Below are positions 56,384 to 64,000 of a DNA stretch of 64,000 nucleotides, in pieces (positions within the stretch are counted from its first letter, which is position 1; the number at the start of each line of letters is the position of its first letter). The notes under the pieces are model-generated. The model worked only from the letters and a program-made list of their open reading frames with translations. It searched no databases and was not told the DNA's origin. The DNA comes from CAWBBA01 sp963741625 (lineage in GTDB: Bacteria; Desulfobacterota; Desulfomonilia; Desulfomonilales; Desulfomonilaceae). A program made the translations under genes and the position numbers. Location of the stretch: positions 124,001-188,000 of the forward strand of contig CAVUIT010000011.1 of the NCBI GenBank assembly GCA_963741625.1, written 5' to 3'.

Positions 56384-56694
56384 TGAACTTATTGACCTTC
56401 AGAATGGCTTAGAAGACTAAAAAGAGGCTCCGCCCCCTTGATATTGTCCAAACAAATGCGGCTCATTTTGAGCCGGCTTTGAATGACGCTATGATGGCTT
56501 AACCAGCCATTGATTGTCAATATGTGAAGGTTGGCGGCAAATTGGGTAGGTCATCTACCCCATTAGGTTCCTTTGGGCTGCAGTATTGATTCGTACCAGG
56601 TCACCGAGAAACAGGTGACAAAAGCGGGACGGCTCTGTAGGAATGTTGCCCTCTACCACGATTCCGTAGGCGCAGCCCCACGGGGACTGTTTCA

Positions 56695-56820
56695 AAAACA
56701 GAAATTCGGCTAGGACATGATGTGGGTCTTGTACGGCGCGGTTCGCGAACCGCCCTAAATCAGGGCGCAGCGAGCGGCGCCCCTACGCGAAGACTCGCTC
56801 CAGAGATCATTTTGAAACCG
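56695..56820 (+). repeat. GCG-rich dispersed repeat, copy 2
   Basis: It reads AGAAATTCGGCTAGGACATG, then GGCGCGGTTCGCGAACCGCC and GGGCGCAGCGAGCGGCGCCC. It matches copy 1 (33597-33715) over about 115 bases in inverted orientation. The rest of 56384-57002 contains no supported gene. Confidence 0.75.
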
Positions 56821-57002
56821 GTTCCACGTTTCTACTGTGGGCGCATCCCGCGTCCCGCGGGACACCTCTACATTACCGCCTTTCCTCGGGAAAACCGCTT
56901 CTTGCGACTCAATCTAGTGTACGCTTGTTAGAAACCTGGGTGCCACTGACCTGGTCCCCAGATCAGTGCTGGTTTTGCCGCCAATTGGCATCAACGGCCC
57001 CG

Positions 57003-57941
57003 TCAGCCCCAAGCTTTCTGCCGCAGATACGTTCCCAGTTCGTTCGCAGTTCCGGTCAGTCCCAGTTTCTTGCGAATATTTGATCTGTGAAAAAAAATGG
57101 TCTGTGGAGATACCCCCATGATGTTTGCTATCTCCTTCGACGTAAGCCCGGACGAGATCAGCTCACATATCCGCATCTCACGCAAGGTCAACAAGCAACC
57201 GTTTCCTATGCTCTTCGTTGCAAAGGGATCGGCTATGTTGTCGAGACTGCCGGCGAGCAAATCAATGAGGTCTGCCACCCGGTTGGGAAGGGCCTCGGTC
57301 TTGAGCTGCTCCAATATAGGTTTTACGGTCAGTGAGAAACTGTCTTGGATCGCCTTTTCTACGGATTTCTTTTGCTGATCAATGCCGCCGATAAGAACTC
57401 TAAGCGCTTCATTAGCCCCTTTGACTTCTTCGCCGTACCTCTCGACCTCTTTCCGGGAGCGCTCAAGATTCTTGGCACACTCGGTGAGCTGTGCTTCGAG
57501 GGATCGGCAATATTCGGTCAACTTGTCGGCCCCGGCCTGCAATGCCTCCTCAGTCTTCTTGATGTCTGCTATGTTTCGGAGCGCTATAAAGATTGCCACT
57601 GGGTTGCCGTCGCCGTCTCGGACCAGGGATCCCTGTAACAGGCCCGGAAAACAGGTCCCATCTTTCCTCAGATGACGCGTCTCCCCGCTAAACTCCCCGG
57701 CCTGAACGATGTAACGCCTTGCGGCAACCAGGCTCATCATGTCCTGTGTGCCGTGGCAGATAGACATATGCTTTCCAATCAGTTCTTCAGGCTGATATCG
57801 GTGCATGTCGGCAAAGGCTTGATTTATGAAGATAAATGAACCCGCCAGGTCCGTCACTGCGATGCCTTCCGAACTCTGCTCCACTGCCGCGGTGAGCAAC
57901 TTCGCATCATCCATTTGCAATGTACTCCCTCGCACATCCAT
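57003..57941 (-). CDS. PAS-coiled coil-LuxR transcriptional regulator
   Basis: Residues about 12-130 form one PAS domain (AVEQSSEGIAVTDLAGSFIF, HMSICHGTQDMMSLVAARRY, with the hinge NIADIKKTEEAL). Residues about 130-215 form a long charged helix (LEAQLTECAKNLERSRKEVE). The C-terminus is a LuxR/GerE HTH (LTLREMRICELISSGLTSKE, IANIMGVSPQTIFFHRSNIR). No receiver or kinase domain is present, so PAS sensing acts directly on DNA binding. It is divergent from the formate dehydrogenase gene and may control it. Confidence 0.88.
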   Translation of the reverse strand: MDVRGSTLQMDDAKLLTAAVEQSSEGIAVTDLAGSFIFINQAFADMHRYQPEELIGKHMSICHGTQDMMSLVAARRYIVQAGEFSGETRHLRKDGTCFPGLLQGSLVRDGDGNPVAIFIALRNIADIKKTEEALQAGADKLTEYCRSLEAQLTECAKNLERSRKEVERYGEEVKGANEALRVLIGGIDQQKKSVEKAIQDSFSLTVKPILEQLKTEALPNRVADLIDLLAGSLDNIADPFATKSIGNGCLLTLREMRICELISSGLTSKEIANIMGVSPQTIFFHRSNIRKKLGLTGTANELGTYLRQKAWG

Positions 57942-58598
57942 GTCAGGAACTATCCTGACAGATTCAAGCCACGCTCAACCAAGGCTACATCGCCGCTACC
58001 ACCTAGCAAACCAAGGTGACGCATTTGGGCCTTGTTGGCACACAGTGCCTGCACGAGCCACTTCACCCGATTCACACAGAGATAATGCACGACTGATTGG
58101 AATGCAACTTGTACTATACCACACCATATCGAACCCAAGAGAATAATCCATTTGCAAAATGGGGGCCGCGGTGTAGGGCTGGTCTTCTCCCCGTTTTCTA
58201 AAGAGGGACTCAGGGGAATTTTGAACGGAGCGGAAAAGGCGCCGGGAATACCGGCTTGTCCTTTGTCACCCCGTGACATAATCATTACGATCTTGTGTGG
58301 TTCCACCTTGATTCCGTCCTCACGTGATGTTACAGTTACAATGATTAGGAATCTGAGCAGGCGGGCTTGAAACTGGTTGTTGATATGCCCACCTCTGCGG
58401 GTGGGTCCGAGTTGATCGTTCCGGCTCTCGATGGTCGCCAAGTTAGCGTGCTCGCTGATTGACGCCAACCTGAGCGCGGAGCATATGATCCAGAGGACTC
58501 CTCGCACAATCCCCATCGTATTTCCGGATCAACCGCTACGGCTATAGACTTTTTCCAGGAGGAAAAAGCCGGTTTCCTTCACGTCCCAGGAGAAGACT
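57942..58598. other. Divergent intergenic region upstream of the formate dehydrogenase gene
   Basis: It holds a CCCC-type repeat at 58150-58230 and a small hairpin at 58549-58568 (CTTTTTCC, AGGA, GGAAAAAG). The ribosome binding site AGGAG for the formate dehydrogenase gene follows. No gene is supported. Confidence 0.5.
58150..58230. repeat. CCCCTTT-type extragenic repeat, relative of 29150-29245
   Basis: AAAATGGGGGCCGCGGTGTA is followed by TCTTCTCCCCGTTTTCTAAA and GGGGAATTTTGAACGG. The reverse complement aligns with the repeat at 29150. Confidence 0.65.
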
Positions 58599-60652
58599 AT
58601 GGATCTGAAATTCGTCCGAACCACTTGCCCCTATTGCGGATGCGGCTGTGAAATGCTGCTGGAGGTCATGGACGGAACGCTGTTGGGAACGCTTCCTTCC
58701 AAGACTAATCCCATGAACCGGGGCAAACTGTGTATCAAGGGCTGGAATGCTCATGAATTCGTCCAGAGCCCCAACAGGCTCACCAAGCCCCTCATGCGCA
58801 AGAATGGAAAACTCGAGGAGGTCTCGTGGGACGAGGCACTCGATTTTACCGCTACCAGACTGAAAGAGATAAAGGCCGCGCACGGGGGCGAAAGCCTAGC
58901 GTTTCTTGACCTCCGCCAAGTGCACCAATGAAGAAAATTACCTCTTCCAGAAACTTTGCCGCGTGGGATTTGGAACCAACAATGTAGACCATTGCGCCCG
59001 TCTCTGACACTCCTCTACGGTGGCAGGTCTTGCCGCCGCTTTCGGGAGTGGGGCCATGACAAACTCGATCCCTGAGATCGAGGATTCAGACTGCATCTTC
59101 ATAATCGGATCCAACACTACGGTAGCCCATCCGTTAGTGGCCTACAGAATTTATCGGGCCAAAGCCAAAGGGGCCAAGGTGATAGTCGCGGATCCTCGAA
59201 AAATCCAGCTCACATATATGGCGGACATCCATGTCAGGCAAAACCTGGGTTCGGACGTTGCTCTTATCAACGGGATAATGAATGTCATCCTGTCGAAAGG
59301 CCTCCACGACAAGAAATACATCGAAGAGCGTACCGAGAGTTTTGAGAAGCTGGAAGAACTGCTCAAGAGGCTATACTCCCGAAAGGGTCTCTGAAATTAG
59401 CGGTGTCTCTGCTGAGGACATCATCCGGTTAGCGGAAACATACGCCTCGGCGGAAAGAGCATCGATCCTGTATGCGATGGGGATCACTCAGCATTCCCAC
59501 GGTGTGGATAATGTGAAGTCGTTGGCCAATCTGGCCATGATGACGGGGAATGTGGGCAAACCTTCTGCAGGTGTGAACCCCTTGAGAGGCCAAAACAACG
59601 TGCAGGGTGCCTGCGACATGGGTGGGCTCCCGAACGTGTATCCGGCTTATCAGGCCGTCACGGACGCGAACAACAAGAAGAAGTTCGAGACCGCTTGGAA
59701 CGCGCAAATCTCCGACAAAGTCGGCTACACCATAATGGAGATGATGCACGGGCTGGAAGACGGCTCCGTCAAGGGCATGATGGTCCTGGGAGAGAATCCC
59801 GTCGGTAGTGATCCGGACTCCAACCATGTCAAACATGCGCTCGAATCCGCGGAGTTCCTCGCGGTCATAGACATATTCCTTACTGACACTGCAAAGCTGG
59901 CGCACGTGGTCCTGCCCGGGGCCTCGTACGCGGAAAAGGACGGCACGTTCTCAAATACAGAACGAATGGTCCTGCGGGTCCGTAAAGCAGTGGAACCTGT
60001 GGGTGAAGCTCGACCCGATTGGCAGATAATTTGTGACATCTCAACCCGTTTGGGCGTCCCCATGAGCTACGAATCCCCCAGCGAGATTTTCGACGAGATC
60101 GCGACAGTGGCCCCGAGCTATGCGGGCCTCAACTACGAACGCCTTGAGAAGGGCGGGATACCCTGGCCCTGCCCGTCCGCTGATCATCCGGGCACGCGGG
60201 TCCTGCACACAGAGCGTTTTACCCGAGGAAGAGGGCTCTTCCATGCAATAGAGTACAGGCCGCCGGAAGAGCTAATCGATGACGAGTTTCCGATTCAACT
60301 CACTACGGGTCGATATTTCCCGCATTACCACACAGGAACAATGACGCGAAACTCCCCTACTCTCCACGGAGAAATGCCGGAAGGGCATGTGGAAATAAAC
60401 CCAGTTGACGCGGAAAAGCTGGGCCTGAAGAATCATGAGTACGCGAAGATCGTTTCCCGACGCGGGGAAGTTGTGAGCAAGGTGCTCCTGACCGACCTCG
60501 TAGAACCCGGCATGATCTTCATGAGCTTCCACTTCATGGAAGCCAACGCGAATGTCCTGACCAACCCGGCTCTCGACCCGATCTGCAAAATACCCGAATA
60601 CAAAGTCTGCGCAGTGCGCGTTGAGAAAATAGAAGCCGAAGCAACGGGATAG
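58599..60652 (+). CDS. fdhF: Selenocysteine-containing formate dehydrogenase catalytic subunit (two frame breaks)
   Basis: The molybdo/tungsto-bis-MGD enzyme of about 680 residues oxidises formate or reduces CO2. It opens with a 4Fe-4S motif (CPYCGCGCEMLLEV, then GKLCIKGW). One base is skipped near 58909 to read TSAKCTNEENYLFQKLCRVG, then DHCARL-U-HSSTVAGL, where U is the in-frame TGA at 59005-59007. A second skip near 59372 joins LLKR to YTPERVSEISGVS. Later motifs are MTGNVGKPSAGVNPLRGQNN and TGRYFPHYHTGTMTRNS. There is no Tat signal, so it is cytoplasmic. No electron-transfer subunit gene is adjacent; fdhD follows. Confidence 0.93.
59005..59050 (+). promoter_or_regulatory. Selenocysteine UGA codon and bacterial SECIS hairpin
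   Basis: The TGA (59005-59007) is followed at once by a two-part hairpin. The lower stem is CACTCC (59008-59013) with GGAGTG (59045-59050). The upper stem is GGTGGCA (59019-59025) with TGCCGCC (59031-59037), with the loop GGTCT. The GCAGGTCT apex is the same as that of E. coli fdhF, the SelB-binding signal. Confidence 0.92.
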
Positions 60653-60657
60653 CAAGG

Positions 60658-60701
60658 GATGCCGGGGGGAACTTTTCTTAAGAAAAGTTCCCCCCGGCAT
60701 C
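60658..60701. terminator. Perfect 44-base palindrome, likely terminator
   Basis: Two 22-base arms (GATGCCGGGGGGAACTTTTC plus TT, and its exact complement) meet with no spacer, six bases after the fdhF stop. It could terminate transcription from either side, though it lacks a long T-run. Confidence 0.7.
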
Positions 60702-60722
60702 TCCTCCAAAAACAAACTTTCT

Positions 60723-60819
60723 GAATGTGGGCACACGGCAAGCCTCCGATACAAGCGGGCCGGCGCATGGGGCCAGATTTTTCGGAATGTGGGCACACGG
60801 CAAGCCTCCGATACAAGCG
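60723..60819 (+). repeat. Direct repeat, two 35-base units
   Basis: Two identical units beginning GAATGTGGGCACACGGCAAG occur at 60723-60757 and 60785-60819 (period 62). The 27 bases between them are unique. Confidence 0.85.
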
Positions 60820-60946
60820 CGCCCGGCCGCACGAGGCCGAGTCTCGTACCGAGAGAACAGAACGGGGCGGTTCAGCCTCCCGATAATCACCGGCAATCAC
60901 CCAAATCATCTACAACCCAAAATAATTAGAGTTTTTTGAAAGGGGG

Positions 60947-60990
60947 TCCGGGGGAAAACCCTTTTTTGCACAAAAAAGTCTTCCCCCGGA
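60947..60990. terminator. Stem-loop between the convergent fdhF and fdhD genes
   Basis: TCCGGGGGAA (60947-60956) pairs with TTCCCCCGGA (60981-60990). Within it CTTTTTTG (60961-60968) pairs with CAAAAAAG (60971-60978). It probably serves as a bidirectional terminator. Confidence 0.65.
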
Positions 60991-61023
60991 AACTTCTCCT
61001 CCCTCTGCCACTCTCTTTCTCTT

Positions 61024-61839
61024 TCATTCTTCGGTCAGTTCCGTGCCGCCGTGGGGAAAGTAGTTGAAGCGCCCTGCTCTCACGTACGTTATGACGTCGA
61101 TTTTGGACTGCTTGGCCATAGCCACAGCCATGGAGCTTGCACTGGAGCGGGAGATCACTATGGGGAAATAGCTTCTGGACGCTTTGATCAGGACTTCCGA
61201 AGTGATCCTCCCTGTGGTCAAAAGGAGTTTGTCCTGTGTTTCTATTTGATTGAGAAAACAGTACCCAACGATTTTGTCCACCGCGTTGTGGCGTCCCAAG
61301 TCCTCGAGGATAACCAGGGTCTCAGACAACGTGGCTACAGAAGCCGCATGTACGCCACGGGTGATGGCGTAAATACCGGGATAGGTGTCCAGCTCGTACA
61401 TTCTCTTCAAGACGGATGAGGAGGAGATTGTCAGAAGCTTGGGCCTGTCAAGTCGAGGCATGGTTGCGGCCTGGACGGAAAAAACCATCCCACCCGCACA
61501 TCCTGAAGTCAGCATCCCCTTGCGCTCGACATTGGCAAGTCGCTTCCGCGGAACGTCCAGTTCGATCCGCACCAGCTTGCTGCTATGATCGACCTCACAT
61601 TCCTTGATTTCCTTGGGTTTCAGCAATACCCCTTCTGAAACAAGGAAGCCGACAAAAAGCTCTCGTAAATGAGTGGGCAGAGTGGAGATGGAGAGGATCT
61701 CGCGATCGTTGAGGAAAAGAGTGTACGGGGATTCTTTGGCAAGATGGATTAGTTTGGGCTCCAAAACGCCCTTGTTGTAGCGTTTTCCGGAAACCGCGAC
61801 GGTCAATTCCGGACTGGATTCATTGCCGCCTTTTGCCAC
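61024..61839 (-). CDS. fdhD: Formate dehydrogenase accessory sulfurtransferase FdhD
   Basis: The 271-residue FdhD protein passes sulfur from a cysteine desulfurase to the bis-MGD cofactor, which activates formate dehydrogenase. Motifs are LFLNDREILSISTLPTHLRE, LFVGFLVSEGVL, the active-site loop MLTSGCAGGMVF, YELDTYPGIYAITRGVHAAS and LEDLGRHNAVDKIVGYC, with TTGRITSEVLIKA and ISRSSASSMAVAMA. The CxxC seen in E. coli FdhD is reduced to a single Cys (SGCAGG). It is convergent with fdhF, its client. Confidence 0.94.
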   Translation of the reverse strand: MAKGGNESSPELTVAVSGKRYNKGVLEPKLIHLAKESPYTLFLNDREILSISTLPTHLRELFVGFLVSEGVLLKPKEIKECEVDHSSKLVRIELDVPRKRLANVERKGMLTSGCAGGMVFSVQAATMPRLDRPKLLTISSSSVLKRMYELDTYPGIYAITRGVHAASVATLSETLVILEDLGRHNAVDKIVGYCFLNQIETQDKLLLTTGRITSEVLIKASRSYFPIVISRSSASSMAVAMAKQSKIDVITYVRAGRFNYFPHGGTELTEE

Positions 61840-61857
61840 AAAACCTTCCCATTCGTA

Positions 61858-62223
61858 TCAGAGCTGGTCTTTTTCTGTAGTCTTTCCACCGGACCGCTTG
61901 GCCTGGAAGAGTTCACCGAACTGCGAGTCCGCGAACTTTTCGCAGCGGTTCCTGAGCCGCGTGTATGTCCACAAGAGTTCCAGACCTTCCGGCGTAAGCT
62001 TGGACCCTTCGCTGGTTCGTTCTACAAGCTTGAATCCGCAGCGTTCTTCAGTAGCCTTAATCTTGCCCCAAACCGCTCGGAATGGCTGTTTCAGTTTCCT
62101 GGCAGCTTTATTCATGGAACCGACTTCAAGGATAGCCTCTAGAATTCGGACTCTGCCGGTACCTATTACAAGCTTGCCTTTGTCGTTTTCGACCCAGATC
62201 TTGGATCGCACTCGAAGAGCCAT
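61858..62223 (-). CDS. ModE-like winged-helix regulator without molybdate-binding domain
   Basis: The 121-residue protein has the ModE/LysR-type N-terminal helix-turn-helix (GTGRVRILEAILEVGSMNKA, ARKLKQPFRAVWGKIKATEE, LTPEGLELLWTYTRLRNRCE). It stops before the TOBE/molbindin domain. Homologues of this length are common near formate dehydrogenases. It lies 18 bases upstream of fdhD on the same strand and probably shares a transcript. Control of molybdenum or tungsten enzyme genes is a fair inference, but direct metal sensing is unlikely. Confidence 0.82.
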   Translation of the reverse strand: MALRVRSKIWVENDKGKLVIGTGRVRILEAILEVGSMNKAARKLKQPFRAVWGKIKATEERCGFKLVERTSEGSKLTPEGLELLWTYTRLRNRCEKFADSQFGELFQAKRSGGKTTEKDQL

Positions 62224-62543
62224 CCAGAACCACCCTTCCGTCTTATATTGTAACTCATCGTCAAACGGCTCTGCCGCAGTCTGGGCACAGAGGTTATGCC
62301 ATTATAGTCCTAATGCCGCATCTATTTCAACCACGCTTTTGTGGGCGCTGCAATCGTTCCGCTATGCGTGGGAGATTGCTTCGGGCTGCCGCCCTCGCAA
62401 TTTAGGTCTTTGGAGGCACATTCGTATCATTATCACTTGAGCCGAAATGAAAGACGAGAAGTATCCCTCGGCGCAATGCGTGCTTGAACTGACCAGGATT
62501 ATCGTGTATTGACCGGGTTACGATGAGTCCTACAGGAGGTCCC
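62224..62543. other. Intergenic region between the divergent ModE-like and ddl genes
   Basis: It should hold both promoters. No gene or notable repeat was seen. AGGAGG for ddl lies at its right end. Confidence 0.4.
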
Positions 62544-63648
62544 ATGGCGAGCGGTAGACTCAGAGTTGCGCTGATTTTCGGCGGCCGGTCTGCTGAGCAT
62601 GAGGTGTCATTGCGTTCGGCCTGCTCCATCTTCGAGGCTATGGATAGAGACAAGTATGAGGTGGCGCCGGTCCTGATAACCCACGAAGGGGCATGGTATC
62701 AACGGCCCGCGGAAATCTCTTCCTTTGATCGGGAACCAAACCTGTCGGAAAGTGACCGGCTTCTTTTTTCTCCTGATCCGGGGCACAAGGGATTTCTCCG
62801 CATGCATGATGGCGGACAAACCGAGCCATTGCCTCTCGACGTCGTTTTTCCTGTTTTGCACGGCACTTTCGGAGAGGATGGCACTCTTCAGGGGCTCCTC
62901 GATCTTGCTAACGTAGCCTTACGTCGGATGCGGAGTGCTCGCATCTGCGGTGGGAATGGACAAAGTCCTTATGAAGGGGGCTTTCCGCGACAGCGGCCTA
63001 CAGATTGGACCCTTCTTCTGGTTCCTGCGATCGGAATGGGAGGATCGCAAAACAGCCATACTGGAGAGGATGAGACAGGGCAGTTTTCCACTCTTCGTCA
63101 AGCCCGCCAATCTTGGATCATCGGTAGGAATAACTCGAGTTGCGGACCCTTCCGGCTTTGAGGCAGCCGTTGCTCTGGCAGCCTCGTACGACCGAAAGAT
63201 CCTGGTGGAAGACGGCATTCCCGGCCGGGAACTGGAAGTGAGCGTGCTCGGAAACGATCGGGCCACGGCCAGCGTACCTGGAGAGGTGATTGCTCACGCG
63301 GATTTTTACGACTATGAGGAGAAGTATATTCGCGATACCGCCGAACTGATCATCCCGGCGAATCTTTCTCCGTCGATAAGGGAAGAAGCTCGGTCAGCAG
63401 CCGTGACCGCATTCAGGGCCGTTGACGGGTCCGGCCTGGCCAGAGTCGACATGTTCCTCACTCCGGAAAATCGCATCGTGGTCAACGAGATCAACACCCT
63501 ACCCGGCTTCACTTCAGCCAGCATGTATCCCAAGCTCTGGGAGGCGACAGGTCTGCCTTACAGTGAACTCATCGACAAGCTCATAGATCTGGCGCTCGAA
63601 CGTCACCGCGACAAACAGAGCATCCGAACAGACAGACAGAAGCCATGA
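62544..63648 (+). CDS. ddl: D-alanine-D-alanine ligase (one frame break)
   Basis: This ATP-grasp ligase of about 367 residues makes the D-Ala-D-Ala dipeptide of peptidoglycan. MASGRLRVALIFGGRSAEHE with VSLRSACSIFEAMD is the N-terminal signature. FPVLHGTFGEDGTLQGLLDL follows, then a break near 62930 where one C is skipped to read VAYVGCGVLASAVGMDKVLM. Later motifs are FPLFVKPANLGSSVGITRVA, VEDGIPGRELEVSVLGNDRA, LARVDMFLTPENRIVVNEIN and TLPGFTSASMYPKLWEATGL. The start is fixed by AGGAGG seven bases upstream. The stop overlaps the next start (ATGA). Confidence 0.93.
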
Positions 63649-64000
63649 AGGCAATGATCCTTGCTGCCGGACTGGGCACACGTTTGCGCCCCTTGACCCT
63701 GGAACGCGCGAAGCCTGCCATCCCTCTCCTCGGAAAACCGCTGGTAATAAGGCTGCTTGAAAAATTGGCGAAACACGGAGCTACTGATTTCAGACTGAAC
63801 CTGCACCATCTTCCGCGCACCATCGAAGACCTTTTTCGGGACGGTCCTTGGGATAGCCTTCCTGTCTCCTTCTCATACGAGCCCCATATCCTGGGAACCG
63901 CCGGCGGGCTCAAGGCCAACGAGGCCTTCTTCGACCAGGGGACGTTTCTCATGGTTAATGGGGACATCGTGATGGAGTTCCCCCTCAAAGAGGCTGTAGC
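63645..64000 (+). CDS. Sugar-phosphate nucleotidyltransferase, N-terminal part
   Basis: The gene starts at an ATG overlapping the ddl stop and runs out of the window. The 118 visible residues begin MKAMILAAGLGTRLRPLTLE, the nucleotide-binding GxGxRLxPLT motif. RAKPAIPLLGKPLVIRLLEK follows, then ILGTAGGLKANEAFF and FLMVNGDIVMEF (metal-binding Asp). It resembles mannose-1-phosphate guanylyltransferases and MurU-type uridylyltransferases. The overlap with ddl makes a MurU-like cell-wall recycling role attractive, but the sequence seen does not decide this. Confidence 0.88.
   Translation, partial: MKAMILAAGLGTRLRPLTLERAKPAIPLLGKPLVIRLLEKLAKHGATDFRLNLHHLPRTIEDLFRDGPWDSLPVSFSYEPHILGTAGGLKANEAFFDQGTFLMVNGDIVMEFPLKEAV

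Noticed and set aside
58599..60652. Formate dehydrogenase gene as a pseudogene because of the TGA at 59005
   Set aside because: The TGA aligns with the known selenocysteine position and a SECIS hairpin follows directly.
60723..60819. CRISPR array suggested by two identical 35-base units
   Set aside because: There are only two units, the single spacer is 27 bases and no cas gene is nearby.
5899..63648. Programmed +1 frameshifting as the cause of the many one-base breaks
   Set aside because: The sites share no sequence motif, fall at arbitrary positions in unrelated genes, and are absent from several long genes, so base-calling insertions explain them better.

Overview
The window looks like a chromosomal segment of a strictly anaerobic Deltaproteobacterium (Desulfobacterota), roughly of the Desulfomonile/Syntrophobacter kind. 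This is inference from gene content: a selenocysteine formate dehydrogenase, an ADP-forming acyl-CoA synthetase, a fused PurS/PurL-like FGAM synthase, a carbamoyltransferase/SxtJ/DUF5989 operon, a SynChlorMet-type radical-SAM cassette, and extragenic repeat families familiar from such genomes. No rRNA, tRNA, CRISPR array, prophage or complete insertion sequence was seen.

Layout. 1-16 kb is accessory and loosely packed: two acetyltransferase-like genes, a Pit phosphate transporter, a B12-binding radical SAM protein, a cation/proton antiporter, three consecutive SRPBCC genes under an ArsR-type repressor, an ankyrin membrane protein, a patatin, a metallo-beta-lactamase-fold hydrolase and a 32-residue membrane micropeptide. 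Six copies of one foldback repeat, all in the same orientation, lie between 1.9 and 13.7 kb. 18.2-21.5 kb carries scmD, scmE, scmF and a soluble SipW-like peptidase, which together look like a peptide-modification pathway with no recognised precursor. 21.6-25 kb holds a damaged tandem rhodanese gene and a SulP permease. 25.4-33.4 kb holds endonuclease IV, methionine aminopeptidase, a Ser/Thr kinase with a cyclic-nucleotide domain and zinc ribbon, MurD and a two-component pair. 33.9-39 kb is the minus-strand rpmI-rplT-pheS-pheT-merR block. 39-45.7 kb is a minus-strand operon of two SGNH-type membrane esterases around a carbamoyltransferase, SxtJ and DUF5989, probably for carbamoylating or acylating a surface glycan or lipid. 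PurL, an acyl-CoA synthetase, DUF547, a TVP38/FAD-oxidoreductase fusion and a sulfite-oxidase-fold protein follow. 57-62 kb is the formate module (PAS-LuxR regulator, selenocysteine FdhF, FdhD, ModE-like HTH). The window ends in Ddl and a sugar-nucleotide transferase.

Quality caveat. About 29 frame breaks were found in 19 recognisable genes, including core genes such as murD and ddl. Twenty-six of them are restored by skipping exactly one base. This one-directional pattern points to insertion-type sequencing errors rather than decay, so most broken genes below are annotated as single CDSs across the break.
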